Source: Fallopia convolvulus (taxonomy: Eukaryota > Streptophyta > Magnoliopsida > Caryophyllales > Polygonaceae). From it: 64,000 nt of DNA. Location of the stretch: assembly GCA_964016875.1 (NCBI GenBank), contig OZ024724.1, positions 39,865,320 to 39,929,319 on the forward strand. Reading direction: 5' to 3'. Below, one piece after another: positions 10,821-22,463 of this stretch (its first letter is position 1; the number at the start of each line of letters is the position of its first letter). A program made the translations under genes and the position numbers. The notes under the pieces were generated by a model that saw nothing but the letters and a program-made list of their open reading frames with translations, made no database searches and was not told the origin of the DNA.

Positions 10821-11907
10821 CTTATATATAAGTCTTATAATTAGTGAAAAGGAAGAGTAAAAGAGATTCATTTGTATTCACATTCTCTCATCTATTGTTT
10901 CTATAATTCAAATCTATATTAGTTTATAACACTTTATCAACATGAATTGTTGTAGATTGAAATATTGTTCTTTTTGGTGTTATTGTGTTACCAATTTTCT
11001 TGATTCTTCTCAAATTTGAGTTAATAAAAAAAATGGTCATAATATTCCCCATGAAATTTGTATTCTTATCTTATAGAAATGAGGGAGGAGCAGCAGGAGC
11101 TATTCACGATTATCAATTGGTTAGGTTATGTGAGTTGATCACTATTGATTTTCATTTGTAATTTTACAAGGTACGAAGTAAATTTTGTTTCTTTGAATTT
11201 ATCTCTTCATTATTTTGTGTTATTTTAGTTTTATATATGTTGATTTTCATTCACCTCATGTGTATAGATTTTCTTTTACACTTTCAAATATAACTTTTTA
11301 TATTATTTTTCTCAAACATATGAATGAATAAATAATTTTTCTCCTTTCATGTTATAGATTATTATTTATAAATTCATAGGTAGTAATATGCTCACATCTC
11401 TAATTGTTGTAAAGAGATACATATCGCCAATAATGTTGAATCGAAGAAATTGACAATAATAATTTATTTGATAAAAAGGGATGAATTACATTTTTGTAAA
11501 TTTGTCTTCAAATCATTTATTAGATAGTCTCTCCAAATCATGTATTTACATGCACGTGAATGAAATATATAATTGTTTTAAAATTATATGTCCTTAACTT
11601 CTATTTGTATACCAAAAAATTAACATACTGAATTTATAAACTTATACTGTTTTCTCTCATTTAAATCTATGTATATAAATATCCTATATTATATATTTTA
11701 TAATAGTTTCAAGTCAACTTAAAAAATTCAAGAATCGAAATATTATATGCATTGAGATTTGAGGTGGAAAGTTAAATGGAATAAATTAAATTTAAAAATA
11801 TTTTGTTAGAATTTAATTAATTTAATTTTAATCTCAATATTTTTTAAAATAAAAAGAATATATTTAACATTAATGCAATTTTACAGGTCGATAAGTAGAA
11901 AATATAC
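10821..11907. other. AT-rich DNA without a gene
   Basis: No frame with a domain is visible. The stretch probably belongs to the interior of a non-autonomous Helitron whose 3' end follows at 11938. Its 5' end could not be placed with confidence. Confidence 0.4.
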
Positions 11908-11938
11908 CCCGTGCGTACGTACGGGTATGTCTACCTAG
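11908..11938 (+). mobile_element. Helitron 3' terminus (hairpin plus CTAG)
   Basis: A near-perfect palindrome CCCGTGCGTACGTACGGG (11908-11925) is followed ten bases later by CTAG (11935-11938), with a T directly after. Helitrons end in a short GC-rich hairpin 10-12 bases before CTRR and insert between A and T, so this fits a Helitron end well. The size of the element upstream is unknown. Confidence 0.7.
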
Positions 11939-12003
11939 TTGCATGAAAAGAAAATCAAATTCTTTAAGGAGTGTTGTGAACTTGTGATCGATCGGTAGTA
12001 CTA

Positions 12004-12830
12004 TCTATAACTATATATTAAAGCTGTCCCTTTTCGAGCCACCAGAACGATTCTGGCCCCACTTCATATTTAAAAAAAACTTATTTTCCATTCAAATTAT
12101 TTCTACTTTTTCATTTTTTTTATTTCTATCTTATTCTAATTTAAAAATATAATTCTTATCTTAACAACATTCTACTATATTATTAATAATTAAAAAAAGA
12201 TAAGTTATCTAAAAATTATATTATCTACTTATGTTTCTTACGATCAAAGATAACTTTTTTTTTTTTCAAATAACTAGTTTTACCCGTCATACCATGTCCG
12301 ACTACGATTCGATATTTTATATACATTATAAATAAGATATTAATGAATAAATAAAATATAATATAAACTTTAATATAAGTAATTTATTGCTCGTAGAATG
12401 CATAATTTTTTAATCAAATATTATATTCTTTATATTCTATTATTTTTCATGTACGTAAATTTAGAGTTTATTAAATAATTTATTATCTATTTTTATTAAT
12501 TTTAAATTTAGAAATATTTATCATTATTTTTTATAAAAGAAAATCACAACATATTTATAAATAAATTCATCAAAACATATATTCTAAAAGATTTATATTT
12601 ATTTTAAAGTATTTTTAAATATTTTATCTTTAGTTTTAAATACTTGTATAAGGAAGCTTTCAAAAGATATTGTTATACTAAATAGATATTTGTTTGATGT
12701 TAGAGATAAATTTAAATAGTTAAAAAATAATTTATAATAATATAAATAAAAATTATTTTTTTAAATATGAGGTGGGACCAGAATTGTTCTGGTGGCTCGA
12801 AAAGGTATAGCTTTAATATATAGTTATAGA
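12004..12830. mobile_element. Fold-back element with ~75-bp inverted ends
   Basis: The left end starts TCTATAACTATATATTAAAG and runs on through GAGCCACCAGAACGATTCTGG. The right end is the reverse complement, with about 90 percent identity by eye over roughly 75 bases. The outermost 20 bases look like a Helitron 5' end (TCTATA...TATTAAA), and the flanks are A on the left and T on the right. The interior is AT-rich and noncoding. Confidence 0.75.
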
Positions 12831-13055
12831 TGTTCTATTGTGTTTTGGTTTTTATTTTTCGATTATATTTTTATAGATTGAGTTATCTATTTATCTATTA
12901 GAGATATTTTTCTTATTTTTTTAAGTAAAAATCTATCTATTTTTATAAGGTACGAAAATTATAATTATAATATATATATATATAATATAACTATAAAAAT
13001 ATTAGGATATTTATTTTATATTCAGATAGAATGCATATATGCTAGGTTTAGATAA

Positions 13056-14527
13056 TCTATAACTATATATTAAAGGGGTGAATTTCTTCTATGGTCCCTA
13101 ACCTATCACATAAAGTTCTTATTAGTCCCTAACCTTTGTAAATGTTTTTTTAGGTCCCTAACCTTTGAAAAGTGTTACTATTTGGTCCTTTTTCATTTTA
13201 GGCTTTAAGTTTAATTACAACCAAACACCCAAACTTTATATTTATTTTGTCATAATATCAATATTTATTTATTTTCAAAAAAAATACCTAAATCTACACA
13301 TTTTAGGAAAAAATAATAAATTATAACTCCATATTTACTCCTTTTTTTTCAAAAAATAGTACTTTTTATTAAAAAAACATAATTTTAAAAATAAAAGGTG
13401 ATTTATAAATATTTATTGCCCTCTTATTGAATTTAATAGTCATTAAAACATTTTATAAAATTAAAAAAAAACTAATTTCACAAAAAAAATCTAACTTCCC
13501 CTATTTACCCATTATTTATAACTTTTTATAAAGTGATTTTTTAATCCATCACTTTTTATAAATTATTTTATAAACCTCATAAAAATTTTATAAAAGAAAT
13601 TTTTATATAAGAAAATCACCCCTTATTTACCCTAGCCTTTGTTAAAAAAAAACTAGTAATATTTACCCATTGTTAAAAAAAACTAGTGAAGTGATTTTTA
13701 ATCCATCAATTTCTTGCAATTATTTTAAAAACTTCATAAAAACTTGATAAAATAAATTTTTATATAAAAAAATCACCCCTTATTTACCCTTTGTTAAAAA
13801 AATATTTCTAGGTTTTTTTAACAAAGGGTAAAGAAGGGGTGATGTTATTAAATTCAATAAGAGGGCAATAGAAGAATTTTTTTTTAATTTTATAAAATAT
13901 TTTAATAACTATTAAATTCAATAAGAGGGAAATAAATATTTATAACTCACATTTTATTTTTAAAATTATGTTTTTTTAATGAAAAGTACTATTTTTGATA
14001 AAAGGAGTAAATATGGAGTGATAATTTATTATTGTTTTCTAAAATATGTAGATTGAGGTATTTGTTTGAAAATAAATAAATATTGGTATTATGACAAAAA
14101 TAAATATAAAGTTTGGGTGTTTAGTTATAATTAAACTTAAAGTCTAAAATGAAAAAGGACCAAATAGTAACACTTTTTAAACGTTAGGGACCTAAAAAAG
14201 TATTTGCAAAGGTTATGGACTAATAAGAACTTTATGTGATAGGTTGGGGACCATAGAAGGAATTCACCCATTTGCAAATACCTGCTACATATTTTCCTAA
14301 AATGTGTAGCTTGAGGTATTTTTTGAAAATAAATAAATATTGGTATTATGATAAAATAAATATAAAGTTTGGGTGTTTGGTTGTAATTAAACTTAAAGTC
14401 TAAAATGAAAAAGGACCAAATAGTAACACTTTTCAAAGGTTAGGGACCTAAAAAAACATTTATAAAGGTTAGGGACTAATAAGAACTTTATGTGATAGGT
14501 TAGAGACCATAGAAGAAATTCACCCTT
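13056..14527. mobile_element. Large fold-back element with long inverted arms
   Basis: The 20-mer TCTATAACTATATATTAAAG (13056-13075) abuts a left arm starting GGGTGAATTTCTTCTATGG. Reverse-complement copies of that arm occupy about 13815-14273 and, again, 14290-14525. The arms carry the repeated phrases GGTCCCTAACC, AAAGTTCTTATTAG and TTTGGTCCTTTTTCATTTTAG. The apex is around 13805, where TTTACCCTTTGTTAAAAAAA faces its complement. The left arm holds an internal direct duplication at about 13500-13640 and 13660-13800. No coding sequence is seen. A read-through transcript would form a very long hairpin. Confidence 0.8.
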
Positions 14528-15044
14528 TATAAATTAGTTTACAAATATATCTTGTTATTTTGAAAGCTACATTAATGTCCAAAACAATAGCATCTGTAAA
14601 TCCGCCTACTCAAATTCGAAATCAGTAGCTGAAGATTAGAGAACATTAAAAAGAACCTAGTCTTATCAATATGAATTTTATATCCGTTCTATCAATATGA
14701 ATTTTATATATAAAAAAGAGAGATTAAAAGTTTGGAGGTTTTGTTAGTATGAATAATATGCAGGCTAAAAAAAATGATTCAAACTCAGGATTCCCTTGGA
14801 CATCGGATATTTCCCATTCAAAGAAGATATATGGACATACATGGTGATGGACTAATAGCATCAGTGAAAGTCGCAGGATTTCCCAGAACCCATAAAATTT
14901 TCAAAAATTACCAAAAACGAAAGAATTAACTGTTAACAAGATACACCAACTGGATTTGTGATAACTTAAAATTGAAACTATCAAGAACCGTGGAAATCAC
15001 ACACTTGAATCCAAATTCTACAACCACACCACAGAATGATAAAA
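14528..15044. other. 3' flank of the ANKRD13-like gene
   Basis: No gene is seen. This is AT-rich sequence that probably includes the 3' untranslated region and termination zone of the minus-strand gene starting at 15045. Confidence 0.4.
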
Positions 15045-17701
15045 CTATTGAGAAGCCTCGCCATTTCTTCTGGCGGGTGTTTGTCTTGCATGGTGTTTCC
15101 TTCCTTTGGCTCTCTTGGCCTTCATACGCCGTTTCTTCTCATTTGCATCGACCCAGGTGTAGTCTGATGGTATATGAAAAGGGTCAACGTCGTCTTTACA
15201 AAACCGTTGACTGTCACTGTCACTAGATTGGCCGCCTCGGCTTCCTCTCATCCATGAAATCCAGGATGAGCCCTGATCTGATGAGTCCTTAGACTTGGTC
15301 TCCTGGAACTCGTGTACTGGACTGGACAGAGGAGTGGAGAATTCCTCGGTTGATTGAAGCTCTTCGAATTTAGTGAAGGTAACGATGACCCGGATGGTGG
15401 GAACAATTGGGATGGCAAGCTGAAATGTCAAACCATATGAGTTGGATGTAAGAGAACTAGGATTGCATTTGCAATACGGTGAGTACCAACAATTGAGAAG
15501 CTGTGTTAGTTATTATGAAAAGGTTCAGCCAAGCGGATTCTTGATGTCCAGAAAAGAACAAAACTTTGAAGCATCAGGAGTATTACCAAATTAATCAACC
15601 TTTTTTTGTGCAACAAATCAATCAACTTCAGAATAACAAGAATCGTCACTTTGGCAATTAGCTATCTCTAATGATAGACAATCTATGTACACATTATTTA
15701 GGGATATAATAAAATGAGTTATAACTTATGGCATCCCAATTCAAGTTACTTGGGGTACTTCAGTTTATGCTACTAATCACCCTATATTCATGTGTAGTGT
15801 TGGCTGTATCCAAGTGTCAAATCAGTACAAGTGCTAGACAAGATTCAAAGCTAATATAACCAGCATCCTCCTCCTCCCAAATGGTCAAAAGGTCATGTAG
15901 CAGTTACAAAGAGTGGTCTTTTTCATTATTTTATCGCACTATATTGGACTAGATTCCATATAACAGCTTAGAAGTTGACATAAAAACTATCCAGATCAAT
16001 GGCAGATATTTCAAAACAATTTATGATTTTTTTTTCAGTCAAAAAAACCCAACTTACAATGTGTAAACAAATATGACCCAAATTAAGATATAGCATATAA
16101 CTTGAATACCAATCTAGCTTTTAGCAGGTGGTTCAGAATAAAAAGCACATGTTAGTATTGAAGTAGTTCAAAAATAATACATGAAGACTAACAGAAAAAG
16201 CAACCGAATAAATATCACTCACCTTGGCTGGAAAGGTGCCAGCAGGTAGTTTAGTAGTTAATAGCTCCCTCAGTCTTCTAACAGCCTTAACTTTATTTGC
16301 TAATATATCAAGCAAAGGCAAAAGCTCTTCAGTTTTCAAAGGAAAATCCGGCGTCAACCATAAAACGGGTCTCAAACCCTTCTTAAACTCGCTCTCTAGC
16401 TTAGTAGATGACTCACTAGAGGATCCTTTCTTTTTCTTCATTTTACCGCCCTTATCTTTTCCATTCTTCGCCTCCCCAAAACTATCAATCCTCTTAGGAT
16501 CTTCAGCTGCATTCTTTGACCCTTTTTTGTTCCAACCAAACAAACTCTTCTTTCCTTTAGCAATTCCATTAGAATCGCCATTTTCAGGGCACTCACTCTC
16601 ACCATGAACCTCATCCTCATAAGAATTTCCCATACGGAGGGCAGAGTCCAACTGTTTCCTTTCTTGGTCAGTCAATACGTCATCAAGATCATCATTTTCA
16701 CCGCCATTGGCAATCCTATCTTCATCATCAACACCAAAAAGCTCCTCGTCAGTCATTGCACCTGGGACCCGCCTTGATTTCACACTTACCATGACATTCA
16801 GCATATCATAAACCTTGGCCTTCCAACTCCCAACCATTTCAGTCCTCTCCTGTCGCCTCCAATTTAAATGTGGCACAAGCTCAGCTTGTGTAACATCAAT
16901 TCCTGGTCTATAAGTATTAGTTCTAGACATAACCGCCACTTCATTTGCCACATCAGCTTCAGAAGGCTGAGCGCCCGCTCCCTCCAAAGCATTTGTAATT
17001 TCCTTTTCCTTATGAGAAAGCACAATTAAAGAACCTGTAGGCAAAGATACATTACCATCAACAGACGAATACCCTTCCCCTAAAAATAGAAAAGTTTGAT
17101 CAGATCTCTGAATTCGAAACCCATCAAACCCAGCAAGAGTCATGTCAGCACGGAGATTTGAGCCACGTTTCCAAATACGGTAAGTATCCGATGGGGCAAT
17201 TCGACCTATAAAAGGAATCACAGAACTCTCAAAATGGAAAGAGATCTCCATATAGAAATCCCGAATTCTAGAAGCTGAAGCAATAAGCCTAGGAAGACGA
17301 CGACACCACTTTGCCCAGGCAAGTGGCTGATAATACCTTGCAATGATCATTGCAATTTGCTCTTCTCTTGTGCAAACGGCTTCTTGGAGAGCGTTCCAGC
17401 CATTTTCGTTTTGCAAACTCCAATCAGCACCAGAGGCCATCAAGATCTCAGCAGATACAGGATCCTTAAGACGAACTGCAAGGTGTAACGGGGTTTCTCG
17501 GCCTGGCACATCACGCCGGTCAATCATGGATGAGAATTCATCAGCTTGTTGCTCAGCTGCTACTGACTGAGCCTCTGTAGTGATTTCTCCAGCCTTCGCC
17601 AATTTAGGAAGGGAAGCAATTAGGGTTTTTAGAGCTGCATAGTCCCGGCGAAGAACAGCTGAATGAGCTGGGCTATGAGTATACTTTGACAAATCTTCCA
17701 T
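15045..17701 (-). CDS. Ankyrin-repeat protein with GPCR-chaperone (ANKRD13-type) domain
   Basis: Coding exons are 17701-16223 and 15419-15045, separated by an 803-base phase-0 intron (donor AAG|GTGAGT, acceptor ACATTTCAG). The product is 617 residues. Residues 9-30 and 67-112 form ankyrin repeats (RETPLHLAVRLKDPVSAEIL, then GADWSLQNENGWNALQEAV). From about 130 onward is the ANKRD13/GPCR-chaperone domain: WCRRLPRL, IRDFYMEISFHFESSVIPFI, IWKRGSNLRADMTLAGFDGF. Residues about 395-460 are a lysine/serine-rich linker. The domain closes across the intron with AIPIVPTIRVIVTFTKFEEL, and a basic C-terminal tail follows (KRRMKAKRAKGRKHHARQ). Animal relatives act at ER and endosomal membranes on receptor trafficking; the plant role is not settled. 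The length matches plant family members. Confidence 0.93.
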
Positions 17702-18500
17702 CTGGGTTGCTCAAGTATTGTTTTCTCTTTGTCGGATTCAAATCCTAAACTATAGCACCATTCATCTTCTACCCATCATCATACGATCCAGAATTCCCAG
17801 ATTCCTAGGGTTTACGAGCGGAGCACCAACTCCTTCACAAATCATGAAATTCAAGTTGACCGCAAACTTTTTTTTGAGAAAATCTTGAGAGAAGAAGGAA
17901 GAAAAACCTCCAAAATCTTCAAATTTCTTCAGACGCACATCACGCTACCCATCAGTAAATTGGCAGATTAATGTAAAATGACCCGAGTCCCCTTCTTGCA
18001 AATTTATCTTCAAATTCCACAACACACACAACATAAAGTAAGAAGCAAGCAACGCTGGCAGAAGCAAGAAACCCGGAGGAACAAAACAAAAAAACACTAG
18101 CAATTAAATTCAACAGATTTCTTTCCCCTCTTTCCACACCTCAAATTGGGAGATAAACCCAGATTTCTATAATAAACAGTTGGCCTTGATCAGATACGAA
18201 AAAAGATGCAAAAGGGTACCTTGAAAAGATGGAGCATTTGCAAGATAAGGGGACAAAAACTTGAAGGACGACCGAGGATTTTTTCCTCCTCGTTGCTCTA
18301 CGCCACTAATAGCCGAAGAAAAAGAATTGACTATTCTTCATTTCTTCTTCCTCGCTTGTGCGAAATAGAGTGAAATTGGGGGCACCCTGGTTGAGATCTA
18401 AAGTAAGTTGACGAACCCTGAAAAGAATCCAACGACTTGGATCTACCCACTTTCCTTCACCTTCTCCTGAACTCGCGCATTGTGTAGCGGCAGGTGAAAT
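17702..18500 (-). promoter_or_regulatory. 5' untranslated exon, probable leader intron and promoter of the ANKRD13-like gene
   Basis: On the minus strand a donor-like TTTTCAAG|GTACCC sits at 18220/18219, and an acceptor-like AACCCAG ends directly before the ATG. Together these suggest a leader intron of about 520 bases. The 18240-18480 stretch, with CTTCTTCC-rich sequence, is the likely transcription start region. The assignment is inferred from splice-like signals only. Confidence 0.45.
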
Positions 18501-19370
18501 CGTACGGTACGTGACACGGTTATTATGAAATGCACATCCTAAGATTAATGTATAGTACTCCGTATATTATTACTTGATAGTGGTTTCAAAATAGTGAGGA
18601 ACAAGCCATATTGGTAGTGAAGACAATTAAAATCAATGAAATTTTGCTGAGGGTTGACAGTACGGGAATGACCGAATGAGTGTATTTAATTCCCTGCTCA
18701 GAGTCTCACACTCACACCCAGATCTTTCTTTTTCTCTGTCACCTCTGCGGAATGATCTGTTTTGTGTAGATCTACAGAAACCGAACATTGAATTTAAAAT
18801 TTAAAAGTACTACAGTATTTATGATAAGGTCTAAAAATCGTGGTAGGCTGTAATAAAGTCACTTGTCAATGTAAAAATATTTAGGTGTAAAAAAATAAAT
18901 AACTAAAGAAATTTTTTGTTGATTAGAGACATTAATCTAAGGTTCAGCTAAATGTACATCATTTTCAGACTATGTGTACATTATTTGGTGTGTCTAATGT
19001 ATGTTTTGGTGTGCCTATTTTATGCGTATAGGGATAAAATGGGAAAAAAACTAAGGCACGGGGACTATGCACCTCTAGTGCGACTATGCAGATTGTGCAC
19101 AAACGTTGCACGATCGTGCGCTTACTTTCAGTAAGCAACCAAGGTTGTGCGCATATATTTTGATATTTAACGACCACATAGTTACTAAATACCAAAATAT
19201 AAGGCGGGAATTACTTCTATGAACCGGAACATGTTCGCGACCACAACGTGGTCACTAAATCCAAATAATGAGATTTAGCGATCACATTGTCACGAATTCG
19301 CTGATTAAAATAAAAAAAAAAGAATAAAAAAAATAGCGATCGTGTGGTCGCTAAATACCTAGGTTATTAC
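18501..19370. other. Intergenic DNA with GCGACCAC-type repeats
   Basis: No gene is supported. From about 19150, short inverted phrases such as TAGCGATCGTGTGGTCGCTAA, ACCACAACGTGGTCACTAAAT and AACGACCACATAGTTACTAAA recur. These resemble subterminal repeats of DNA transposons, possibly CACTA type. No CACTA terminus or target duplication was found. Confidence 0.4.
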
Positions 19371-19379
19371 GTCGTGTAA

Positions 19380-19700
19380 CACTATCTTCTTTATTTCCTC
19401 CTTCCTCCTCTCCTCCTCCCTCTCTCTCGCCGCCAGATCTCCCTCCACTCATGCCTCCCTCCTCCTCCTCGCCGACCCGCATATCCTCTCTCTCTTTGGA
19501 TCTTTCCCTTTCCGTGGTCCTTTCGCACACCATTGGTCTCGCCAAGCGCTTCTCGTAAGCCGCCTCCTCCACTCCTGCTGCCCTCCTCCTACTCCCTCCC
19601 TCTCTCTCTGGATGACTGGATCTCTCTCTTTCCTCATCTCCTCTCTCTCTCACCACCAGTCTCGCCAAACGCTTCACGCCGGACCACCTCATCGGCTGCC
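19380..19700. repeat. CT/GA-rich low-complexity stretch
   Basis: The sequence is dominated by TCCTCC, CTCTCTCT and GCCGCC runs. Open frames on both strands are long here only because the composition avoids stops. Their products are runs of Arg/Glu/Gly or Ser/Pro/Leu. Confidence 0.7.
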
Positions 19701-19739
19701 TCCTCCACTTTCGTGCCACCTCGCTGCCGCCCCACCACC

Positions 19740-20920
19740 TTGGGCGTAATGACCTCGCCCGAGACACTTGAAACACTTGAAGTCTCTCGCTCTTGTTTCT
19801 CCATCTTGCTTTGGCCGTGGTAGCACATCTTTCTTCGGCTGCTGACTGGATGTTTCTCGCTTAAATTCAGGCCTCCTAGGCCGACTTGGAGTAAAGGTGG
19901 TCAAATTAGTGGATTACGGTTTTGGGTTAGAACTCGGTGACGCCTTGGAGGAAGATTCTTGTAAATATGGTTAGCATAGTGCAATACTTCCTCAATCTCG
20001 GTTCCCCTAGAAAATGCGATATACTCACATGTGATTTTAGTTTGGAATTCAAACCATGAATAAATTTAGAGATCACATACTCGTCGGAGAATTGAATATT
20101 GGATCGAAAAATGAGTATGCAAAGCTCATGGTAGTACTCATTGGGAGTCTGAGTGCCTTGGTGTAGTTTCTCCAACTTGGCATGAGTCCTCTTGACATAA
20201 TCAAGTTCTCATTGCCTTGTATTGCAACCTACAATTGAAGGCAAAGTCGATGAAGTGGATGGTGGAAATGGCAACTCTCCTCGCGTCTTCATAACCGTAG
20301 TAGTCAAATATTGACTCGGTATTGGCTAACGAATCAAGTCAAGCATCGACTCCTAATGTGCTGGAAAAGGGTTGGATTTGAAGCTTGATTCCATGTCTCC
20401 CTCCCTTGGTAACGCTCTTCTTGATCAAATTGTTGGGGCTGCCAATGGGGCGGCTACGACACACGCTTGGCTGCACGGGTCGGGTATCCACTGCGTGGAA
20501 AGAGGCTAATCGACCCCAGAAAGGAAAGCATTGGTGGATGACAAAAGAACTCGTAACCTGTATGGTTAGTCGTAGGCAAAGAAATATTATTAGGATAAGT
20601 AGAAAAAGGAGTGCTTCCAATTCTTACCACTGTAGTCGACACATAAGATTGAAAGGCATCATGCTCTGAAGGTTGTCCTTGCAACTCATGATGGACGTGG
20701 GGGTACATAGGATGTCGAACCCTACTCCAACTTGAAGCCATGACACACCACATAAGAAGGGTCTCCATGCACCCCTCTGGATACAACGGGACTAACTCGG
20801 TTGACACTCAAGACTACATTTTTGTGAGATCTCTCTTCCGATGCCTCAAATTGAGAGTTCATGGACTGAATTGATTGTTGAATGGATTGCAACATGGTCT
20901 CCATTGATAGCAACATAATT
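19740..20920 (-). pseudogene. Ty3/gypsy gag remnant
   Basis: Read on the minus strand, an amino-terminal piece (METMLQSIQQSIQSMNSQF, from 20898) is followed after frame breaks by KLHQGTQTPNEYYHELCILI and SDEYVISKFIHGLNSKL (about 20170-20030), the gag core. A zinc knuckle then starts FKCFKCLGRGHYA near 19770. The knuckle is cut before its last cysteine, where the sequence changes to the unrelated GC-rich stretch at about 19750. The gag is thus truncated by a rearrangement. No protease or RT of the same element is nearby. Confidence 0.7.
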
Positions 20921-21880
20921 GTCGGTGGAGGGTCAAGCCGACCCGTGCCATTGATACATGTGTCTGTCGTATTTCACACACTATCCAAACAAATCAAATC
21001 CAACAAACACAAGTGATATTGCCAACCACACGATTCACCCAAATTGACCTATAAATGAAACCAAATCAAATGTACGACATAAGCAAACTAACTTCTCTAA
21101 GACTTCGACGAAGTAAGAAGCTACTAAGCTACTAAGGGTGCTTCTCTCTACTCCGAACTCTTATGTGAGTGATTCCAACTTGAAGAGTTAGATCTATGAG
21201 TCTATTTGAAATCTTCAAATTTTGAGATCAAGATCATTTGTGGACCAGAAGTGATGATAGTTCCACCGAGGTGTCACAGAATCACCCAAGAAGAGATTTC
21301 AATGGGAATTTAAATGAGATTGATTGAGATTGATGAAGTGGAGATGGAAGCTGACTGAAATGGGACAGTTTTATATGAGATGAAGAGTGAAGGATATGGA
21401 TGTGCTCTCAAACGGATATTACGCACCTTCAAGAAACACAAATTAGGGTTCGATCTAGGATATGAGTCGCCTAGAAAGTTAGCTCCAAGAGATCGATATG
21501 AGTCACGATATTCAAAACCCAAACCACCCAAAGATATGGATTTTCATTGTGGAAATTTATAGTGAAACAAATGAATTTTGGTTTCAACATAATCTACCCT
21601 AACAATTGATGCCCTAGTGGCGTATAGAGACAAACAAGGACACAACCGTCCAAAGGGCCCTCTCGGCACTCACCTGGCCCCTCGCTACTTTGCTCAGCGT
21701 CCTTGGCACATATGGTCCTCATTTGATCAATTAAATCCTCTCCAGAAAGGTAGCTCAAAGGAACTTGAGAAGTTCTCGACGGAATTGGCTCAACAACCCT
21801 AGTGCTCGGCGCACCCGCAGCCATCGTGCCATGTATTGCCATCCTCGGCGTCGGTTCCGGGTATGCGTCGCACATGATGT
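20921..21880. other. Probable 5' part of a gypsy element, noncoding
   Basis: This lies upstream of the minus-strand gag. It is likely leader or LTR of that element, but no LTR partner, PBS or target duplication was recognised. The minus frame at 21594-21875 shows no domain I can name. Confidence 0.35.
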
Positions 21881-22463
21881 GACATAGTCACATAAGAGGA
21901 TCTTTAGAAAATTAATCAATTTCTGCCTATTAGCTTGTGCAATTTTTTGTATAAGGTTATTACAAAGGTTTTGGTTAATCGTATGTAGTTTATTCTCCCC
22001 AAGCTTATTGGTCCTATGCAAGGGGAGTTTTTTCCATGTCATTTGATTATTGATAACATTGTGTTGGCTAAAAATGTTGTTCACTCTATTTAAAAGATAT
22101 CTAGAGCAGGGGGATGGATGTTGCTTAAGTTGTATTTAGAAAATGCGTATTATAGGATCATGTGGGATTTGGTCTTGGGTTCTCGGATGATTGCGTGTGT
22201 TGGATTTGTGAGTGCCTTTGTACGACATCTTTTATGCTGCTTTGGAATGGAGATGTAATTGATATGTTTGTTCCGTCCAAAGGCTTGAGATCGGGAGATC
22301 CCATCTCTCCTTATATGTTCATTTTATGCATTAAGCGTCTAAGCCATACTATTCTTCAGGTTATCAAATCCAAATCCTAGAAACCCATTTAGATTTTTTA
22401 TGATGGTTCGGAGTTGTCATATATTTATTTGTTGATGGTATTATGTTGTTCGATGAGGCTTCG
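21881..22463 (+). mobile_element. LINE reverse-transcriptase fragment, part 1 of 3
   Basis: Broken plus-strand frames encode the LINE RT palm and fingers: PISLCNFLYKVITKVLVNRM near 21925, then a LIDNIVLA-like block, then a degenerate LEKAYDRI-type motif near 22140. The catalytic YADD region is decayed. The fragment stops at 22463 in the target site CTTCG of the LTR element that follows, and the LINE resumes at 33105. Many stops show it is dead. Confidence 0.8.

Noticed and set aside
18541..18570. Stowaway MITE suggested by ACTCCGTAT near 18556
   Set aside because: No matching inverted end or TA duplication was found within several hundred bases.
19351..19828. Long overlapping open frames on both strands
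   Set aside because: They come from CT/GA-rich composition. The products are Arg/Glu/Gly or Ser/Pro/Leu runs without domain features.
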